Of a DNA stretch of 64,000 bases, positions 59,956 to 64,000 are shown in pieces. The position numbers and the translations under genes are program-made. This DNA comes from Oleiharenicola sp. (GTDB lineage Bacteria > Verrucomicrobiota > Verrucomicrobiia > Opitutales > Opitutaceae). Positions within the stretch are counted from its first letter, which is position 1; each line of letters starts with the position of its first letter. The stretch is taken from the NCBI GenBank assembly GCA_025363455.1, contig JANYDW010000066.1, positions 1 to 64,000 on the forward strand, written 5' to 3'. Under the pieces are notes generated by a model. That model worked only from the letters and a program-made list of their open reading frames with translations. It made no database searches and was not told the DNA's origin.

Positions 59956-60369
59956 ATGAACAACGCGTTCGTCAATCTGCTGGTGCGGTGGCTTATTTTG
60001 GCGCTGGGCGTCGTCCTCGCGGAGAAGCTCGTGCCGGGCATCAAGTGCGACGACGGGTTGACGCTGGCCGTCGTGGTGCTGCTCCTGAGCTTCTTCAACG
60101 TTGTCCTCAAGCCCCTGCTCCTGCTTTTCACTCTGCCCTTCATTGTCCTCTCGCTCGGGTTGGGTATCTGGGTGATCAACGCCCTGTTGTTCTACGTCGT
60201 CGGCCGGCTGGTGGACGGCTTCCACGTCGCCGGTTTCGGATCGGCGTTGCTGGGTGCGTTGATCGTCAGCGTGACCAACCTGGTCCTGAGCCGGCTCATG
60301 ATGCCGCCGCGCAAACCGCCGGGCCCGCCGCGCGCCCAAGCCAAGCGCGAGGACGTGATTGATATTTGA
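59956..60369 (+). CDS. Phage holin family IV-type membrane protein
   Basis: The 137-residue protein has four transmembrane helices (about 5-22, 30-48, 52-72, 88-108) and the pattern of the mycobacterial 4-TMS/YvlD family: a long hydrophobic LSFFNVVLKPLLLLFTLPF followed by GFGSALLGALIVSV. Despite the family name, most bacterial members are not linked to phages. The tail is basic and Pro-rich. No phage genes are close. Confidence 0.85.
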   Translation: MNNAFVNLLVRWLILALGVVLAEKLVPGIKCDDGLTLAVVVLLLSFFNVVLKPLLLLFTLPFIVLSLGLGIWVINALLFYVVGRLVDGFHVAGFGSALLGALIVSVTNLVLSRLMMPPRKPPGPPRAQAKREDVIDI

Positions 60370-60432
60370 GGTGGAACGCGGCCTCCGGACGCGTTTGTGG
60401 GAGAAGCCCGTCCAGAGGCCGGGCTCCACCTT
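60370..60432. repeat. REP inverted pair, GGTGGAACGCGG family
   Basis: It runs from GGTGGAACGCGGCCTCCGGA to GGCCGGGCTCCACC and directly follows the holin-like gene's stop. Confidence 0.85.
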
Positions 60433-60490
60433 AGTTTCAATTTGACGCGACCCGCCCCCGGGGCGACTTTCCCCGTTCACAAATCCAATT

Positions 60491-61885
60491 ATGTCAGACG
60501 CAATTTACGACTTGGTGATCATCGGCGGTGGTCCTGCCGGTTACGTGGCTGCAATCCGCGCCGGGCAGCTCGGCAAGAAAGTTGCAGTCATCGAACTGGA
60601 GCGTGCCGGTGGGACGTGCCTCAACTGGGGTTGCATCCCGACCAAGGCCTTGCTCAAGAGCGCCGAGCTCTACCGTACGTTGCAGAAAGCCGAGGCTTAC
60701 GGCCTGAGTGTCACCGGCGTGTCATTTGACTTCGCCAAGGTCGTCGAACGTTCGCGCGGCGTGGCGGCCCAGATGGCCAAGGGCGTCGAGTTCCTCTTCA
60801 AGAAAAACAAAGTGGATTACTTCGTCGGCAAGGGTTCGGTCGTGATGCCCGGCATGGTTGAGGTCACGGCGGGCGAACACCGGGGAAAGTTTTTCAAGAC
60901 GAAGAACATCCTCCTCTGCACCGGCCAGAAGCCGAAGCAGCTGCCGAACCTGCCGGCCGACGGCACCCGCGTGCTGACGTCCCGCGAGGCGCTGGCCGCC
61001 AAGTCCCCGCCAAAGTCCATTGCCATCATCGGCGCCGGCGCCATCGGCGTGGAGTTTGCGTATTTCTTCAACGCCTTCGGCGTGAAGGTTACGCTCATAG
61101 AGATGCTGCCGCAGATTCTTCCCGTCGAAGACGAGGAGGTCGCGAAGCTCCTGGAGCGCAGTTTCACCAAGCAGGGCATGGCGGTCCATACCGGCACCAA
61201 GTGCGAGAACATCCGCTCCGGCGAAAAAAGCGTGAAGCTCGACCTCGTGAAGGACGGCGCCAAGACCGAACTCGAGGTCGAGACAATCCTCGTCGCCATC
61301 GGCATCACGGCCGCCCTAGACGGGCTGGTCTCACCCAAGGTGAAGCTCGAGCTCGATCGCGGTTTCGTGAAGGTCGATGCCAATTACCAGACCAGCACGC
61401 CGGGAGTCTACGCCGCCGGGGACATCCAGGGCCCGCCGTGGCTCGCGCACGTCGCCTCGTTCCGCGCGGTGCAGGCCGTCGAGGGCATGTTCGGCCACGC
61501 CAAGCCGAAACAGGTCGGCAATTTTCCGGGTTGCACGTACTGCCAGCCGCAGGTGGCCAGCACGGGCCTCACGGAGAAGCAGGCCAAGGAGAAGAAGCTC
61601 GACTACAAGGTCGGTAAGTTTCCTTTCACCGCGGTCGGCAAGGCCGTTGCGGCCGGCGACACCGAGGGCTTCGTCAAGGTCATCGCCGACACGAAGACCG
61701 GCGAAATCCTCGGCGTGCACATCATCGGCAACGAGGCCACGGAGCTCATCGCCGAGTACGTCATGGCGATTGACCAGGAAATCACGATCGAAGAGATCCA
61801 CCATTCGATCCACGCCCACCCGACGCTGTCCGAGGCCCTCGGCGAGGCCGCATTGGCGAGCCTCGGCCAGGCGATCCACATCTGA
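60491..61885 (+). CDS. lpdA: Dihydrolipoyl dehydrogenase
   Basis: The 464-residue flavoprotein reoxidises lipoamide in 2-oxoacid dehydrogenase or glycine cleavage complexes. FAD site IIGGGPAGYVAAI (about 10-22); redox-active Cys43 and Cys48 in GGTCLNWGCIPTK; NAD site AIIGAGAIGVEFAYFF (about 178-193); YAAGDIQGPPWLAHVAS; catalytic His/Glu in HSIHAHPTLSEALGEA at the end. No lipoyl domain is fused. No E1/E2 genes are beside it. A terminator follows. Confidence 0.97.
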   Translation: MSDAIYDLVIIGGGPAGYVAAIRAGQLGKKVAVIELERAGGTCLNWGCIPTKALLKSAELYRTLQKAEAYGLSVTGVSFDFAKVVERSRGVAAQMAKGVEFLFKKNKVDYFVGKGSVVMPGMVEVTAGEHRGKFFKTKNILLCTGQKPKQLPNLPADGTRVLTSREALAAKSPPKSIAIIGAGAIGVEFAYFFNAFGVKVTLIEMLPQILPVEDEEVAKLLERSFTKQGMAVHTGTKCENIRSGEKSVKLDLVKDGAKTELEVETILVAIGITAALDGLVSPKVKLELDRGFVKVDANYQTSTPGVYAAGDIQGPPWLAHVASFRAVQAVEGMFGHAKPKQVGNFPGCTYCQPQVASTGLTEKQAKEKKLDYKVGKFPFTAVGKAVAAGDTEGFVKVIADTKTGEILGVHIIGNEATELIAEYVMAIDQEITIEEIHHSIHAHPTLSEALGEAALASLGQAIHI

Positions 61886-61923
61886 GTCGCCACAGGTTTC
61901 TCGCGAAGATAACGAAGGATTTG

Positions 61924-61960
61924 AAGGCCGGCGGTTCCGCCGGCCTTTATTTTGTTTTTA
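61924..61960 (+). terminator. Rho-independent terminator of lpdA
   Basis: Stem AAGGCCGGCGG / CCGCCGGCCTT with a 3-base loop, followed by TATTTTGTTTTT. The convergent 194-aa gene ends inside the T tract. Confidence 0.9.
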
Positions 61961-62531
61961 GGGAAACAACCGGTGGTTGCGGCAAACGTCGCGTTTGCGC
62001 GGCCTCGATCAGTCGGTTGATGTCCACAGGATCGAGGTTGAGATCAACGTGGGGGGGCAGGGTTTCATCATTTGCCGGGTTGGGCAACTTCGGTAGAGTA
62101 TGAGGAGCAATCGCCAGCTCACCCATTATCATAAACTGACATTCTTCATAAAGATCGGCGGGGATTAGGCAGCCCACTCCAGGCAAACCAGCGGCAGCGC
62201 GATAGAATGTGCGTTTTGCACGCTCATCGTGCATTTCCCAGAACACCAGCAGCACGGAGCCGGTCAGAGCCGCCACACCCGCGCCGCACTTCAGGATGCG
62301 GCGGCGATAAGACTCCTCCTTGCCCTTCACGGGACGCCGGATGGCGATCTTGTAGCGGGCGCAGAATGAAGCAGCAGGGGAGGAGAGCAGCTTCAACCGT
62401 TCGCTGACCGTCATGGCCTCCAGGTTGTGGACGTTCTTCTTGCAGTAAGAACAGAAGCGGCTCGTCTCATTGCCAGACATGCCTTCCCAGGATTTGGGGC
62501 AAAGCAGGGTGGGGATCAGCATGTTGTCCAT
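61947..62531 (-). CDS. Membrane protein with an N-terminal Cys-rich motif
   Basis: The 194-residue protein starts with a motif shared by various membrane proteins of Planctomycetes, Verrucomicrobia and Bacteroidetes: CPKSWEGMSGNETSRFCSYC followed by KKNVHNLEAMTVSERLKLL and a later C in FCARY. The three or four Cys may bind zinc (known pattern: CPxxWxxM-GN-xxRFCxxCxxxVxNLxxMT). One transmembrane helix (about residues 85-105) leads to a C-terminal domain of unknown role with two Cys. No neighbours explain it. Confidence 0.75.
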   Translation of the reverse strand: MDNMLIPTLLCPKSWEGMSGNETSRFCSYCKKNVHNLEAMTVSERLKLLSSPAASFCARYKIAIRRPVKGKEESYRRRILKCGAGVAALTGSVLLVFWEMHDERAKRTFYRAAAGLPGVGCLIPADLYEECQFMIMGELAIAPHTLPKLPNPANDETLPPHVDLNLDPVDINRLIEAAQTRRLPQPPVVSLKTK

Positions 62532-62569
62532 CGCCTATGAGACGAAGCAACCCGAGGTTTATTAGCGGT

Positions 62570-62759
62570 GGGTCTAATACCCCGCAGCTTGCGTCGGCTT
62601 GGTCGGGAGTAGGAGCCTGCTTGCAGGCGATTCTGCGGTCGGTCCGATGGCGGGCGTTCCGAATCGCCTGCAAGCAGGCTCCTACAAAAAACGGCCCGAA
62701 AACATCGGCCTGGCTGTCTGATCTAATGCCTCGGGGCGTGCCCCGAGGATCTTTATTAG
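62570..62759. repeat. Composite mobile repeat, copy 2
   Basis: The 427-base gap 62532-62958 has no gene. The element begins GGGTCTAATACCCCGCAGC, contains a complete GTAGGAGCCTGCTTGCAGGC pair (62609-62685) and ends with the hairpin CCTCGGGGCGTGCCCCGAGG. About 130 bases match the copy near 13316-13527, including the unpaired middle of the REP pair. The rest (62760-62958) is AT-richer and should hold the promoter of the response regulator operon. Confidence 0.8.
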
Positions 62760-62979
62760 ATAACTCATGAACTTTGGCGTCGCAGCTTTTTGCGCGAGGT
62801 AACGGAAGGGGAAGACCAGAAGTCCGCAGGCATTCGAGCCAGCGCTGGAATTGATATAAGGTTAATACCCACGGTGGGAACAAGGGTTTGCTCAGGCATT
62901 AGCCCTTGCGAGAATTCAAGATGGTGGGTTATATTATGAATGCTGCAGAGCACACGCGGTGTGTTTGCCCCTCGCTCCC

Positions 62980-63387
62980 GTGATAAATCGAATTAATCCC
63001 GTCAAAATCCTGCTCGTCGATGATGAGACCTATATGCGGGTTTTCGTCGGGCAGGCGTTGCGGGTGTCCATCAACTGCACCCTGTTGGAGGCGCGCAACG
63101 GGGAGGAGGCCATCGCCACCTGCGAGGCGGGCAATCCGGACCTGATCATTCTCGACATCCACATGCCGCGCATGGACGGCGTGACGGCCCTCGGCAAGAT
63201 TCGCACGCTCAAGCCGGACACGCCCGTCGTCATGCTAACCTCGGCCTCGGAGGAGGCGGTGGTTGAAAGCTGTGTGACCGCCGGCGCCTCGTTTTTTATC
63301 CGGAAGGATGTCCGGGCGGGCCTGCTAAGAAACGAACTGGCGGCGATGCTCGAACAATTTTTCCCGGAAGAAAAGGCACCACAATGA
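62980..63387 (+). CDS. Single-domain response regulator
   Basis: The product (135 residues from this GTG) is a single receiver domain: KILLVDDETYMR with the acidic pair, LIILDIHMPRMDG with the acceptor Asp, VMLTSASEE with the Thr/Ser switch, and the Lys in FFIRKDVRAG. It has no output domain, so it acts by binding a partner, like CheY. A GTG at 62959 would add 7 residues. It overlaps the next gene by ATGA. Confidence 0.9.
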   Translation: MINRINPVKILLVDDETYMRVFVGQALRVSINCTLLEARNGEEAIATCEAGNPDLIILDIHMPRMDGVTALGKIRTLKPDTPVVMLTSASEEAVVESCVTAGASFFIRKDVRAGLLRNELAAMLEQFFPEEKAPQ

Positions 63388-63581
63388 GCACGCCCGAACA
63401 ACCTAAGGCCAAAGTTCCTTCGCTGGCGGATTTTTTGGTCCGCTACGACCTGAAATCCCTGCTGGAAGAGGCGCGGCTGGATTACGAGGAGGCCTCTTCT
63501 GGCAGCCCCCGTCATCTGGACCAGAAAGACATCGCTGCGCGGTTCGCCGCGAAGCGCACCCCGCCCAAGCCCGTCCCATGA
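63384..63581 (+). CDS. Small protein between response regulator and secretion ATPase
   Basis: The 65-residue product overlaps the regulator stop by four bases and its own stop overlaps the next start by four bases, so all three genes are translationally coupled. It has a central helix (SLADFLVRYDLKSLLEEARL, about 13-32) and a basic Pro-rich tail (KRTPPKPVP). No family recognised. Context suggests that it works with the pilus or secretion ATPase. Confidence 0.75.
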   Translation: MSTPEQPKAKVPSLADFLVRYDLKSLLEEARLDYEEASSGSPRHLDQKDIAARFAAKRTPPKPVP

Positions 63582-64000
63582 GCCACGTGGAGCAATTTCT
63601 CGAGTCCGTGCGCCGGCAAGCCCCGGCCCAGCTCCAACTGATCGACTCCCGGGCGAACTTGCTCAAGACGGAGCCGATGCGGCTGCTTTCTGATTTGATG
63701 GAACGGGGAGTGTTGCCGAAGAGCCGCCTGTGCCAGTTGTGGGCCGATTCCCTCGGCGTGGCTTACGTCAACCCGACGGCCGTGGCCGTCCCGACCGACG
63801 GCTTCGAACAGCTGCCGGTGGACATCGCGCGGCGCGTCGGGGCGGTCGCGCTCAACTCGATGGGGGATGGCGTGACGGTGGCCATGGGCGACCCGCTCAA
63901 TACCAAGCAGGTCGAGTCGCTGGGCAAGATTCTAGGCAAGACGGTCAGCCCGGTCTTCGCCCACCCCGACGAGATCGCGACCGTGATCGACATGTACCTC
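63578..64000 (+). CDS. Type II secretion / type IV pilus ATPase (GspE/PilB), N-terminal part
   Basis: The 141 residues visible are the N-terminal MshEN (GspE_N) domain: about 45-75 with LPKSRLCQLWADSLGVAYVN, then LPVDIARRVGAVALNSMGDG and VTVAMGDPLNTKQVESLGKI. In full proteins this is followed by the hexameric ATPase that powers pilus extension or secretion; the rest lies beyond the window. The ATG overlaps the preceding stop. MshEN domains often bind c-di-GMP, but the residues for this are not decisive here. Confidence 0.85.
   Translation, partial: MSHVEQFLESVRRQAPAQLQLIDSRANLLKTEPMRLLSDLMERGVLPKSRLCQLWADSLGVAYVNPTAVAVPTDGFEQLPVDIARRVGAVALNSMGDGVTVAMGDPLNTKQVESLGKILGKTVSPVFAHPDEIATVIDMYL

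Noticed and set aside
59956-60369. Prophage remnant at the holin-family gene
   Set aside because: No other phage-like gene lies near it, and the family is widespread as a chromosomal membrane protein.

Overview
This is a high-GC bacterial chromosome segment, most likely from a member of the Verrucomicrobiota close to the Opitutaceae. That placement is an inference from the double-length UvrA, the gene families present and the very repeat-rich intergenic DNA; no rRNA is present to confirm it. Nearly all genes are housekeeping or ordinary regulatory genes. No CRISPR array, integrase, transposase or rRNA operon was seen. One tRNA (Leu, anticodon GAG) is present.

Layout. 1-5,000 is an accessory stretch with lower GC: an array of hairpins, an orphan HicB-like antitoxin, a membrane protein, a 630-aa protein with C-terminal helical repeats, a lipoprotein and a SET-domain methyltransferase. 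5,000-9,400 holds thrS and cysS; the cysS 3' end has been replaced by an AT-richer segment, and the displaced original tail remains as a fragment 0.7 kb away. 9,900-24,500 carries hemB, an amino-acid permease pair, pyrD, cysE, tRNA-Leu, tsaE, thiL with a CPBP protease, and a GMC oxidoreductase with its small subunit. 24,600-34,000 has a TPR protein, two hybrid histidine kinases and mnmA. 34,100-40,200 is a carbohydrate block: a GH13 debranching-type enzyme followed by gap-pgk-tpiA. 40,300-52,300 holds an M1 peptidase, a prenyl synthase, fmdB, murJ, rpmB, a MidA-like methyltransferase, ctpA, tsaD and a metallo-beta-lactamase-fold protein. 52,378-58,587 is a 2,069-aa UvrA. The right end has a glycosyltransferase, a holin-like membrane protein, lpdA and the start of a response regulator - small protein - GspE/PilB ATPase operon.

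The most unusual property is the repeat content. At least six families of short palindromes beginning GTAGG or GTGG (the hallmark of REP elements) fill the intergenic spaces as inverted pairs. They also enter genes. Six genes use the TAG inside a terminal GTAG(G) as their stop codon. mnmA, tsaD and above all uvrA contain repeat copies in frame, so essential proteins carry repeat-encoded peptides. A second class consists of tandem 7-8 bp units, usually arranged as inverted arms, whose unit sequence differs from locus to locus; these lie in each spacer of the glycolytic cluster and at five places inside uvrA. Together they look like DNA that colonises coding sequence in multiples of three, comparable to Rickettsia palindromic elements and cyanobacterial heptamer repeats.
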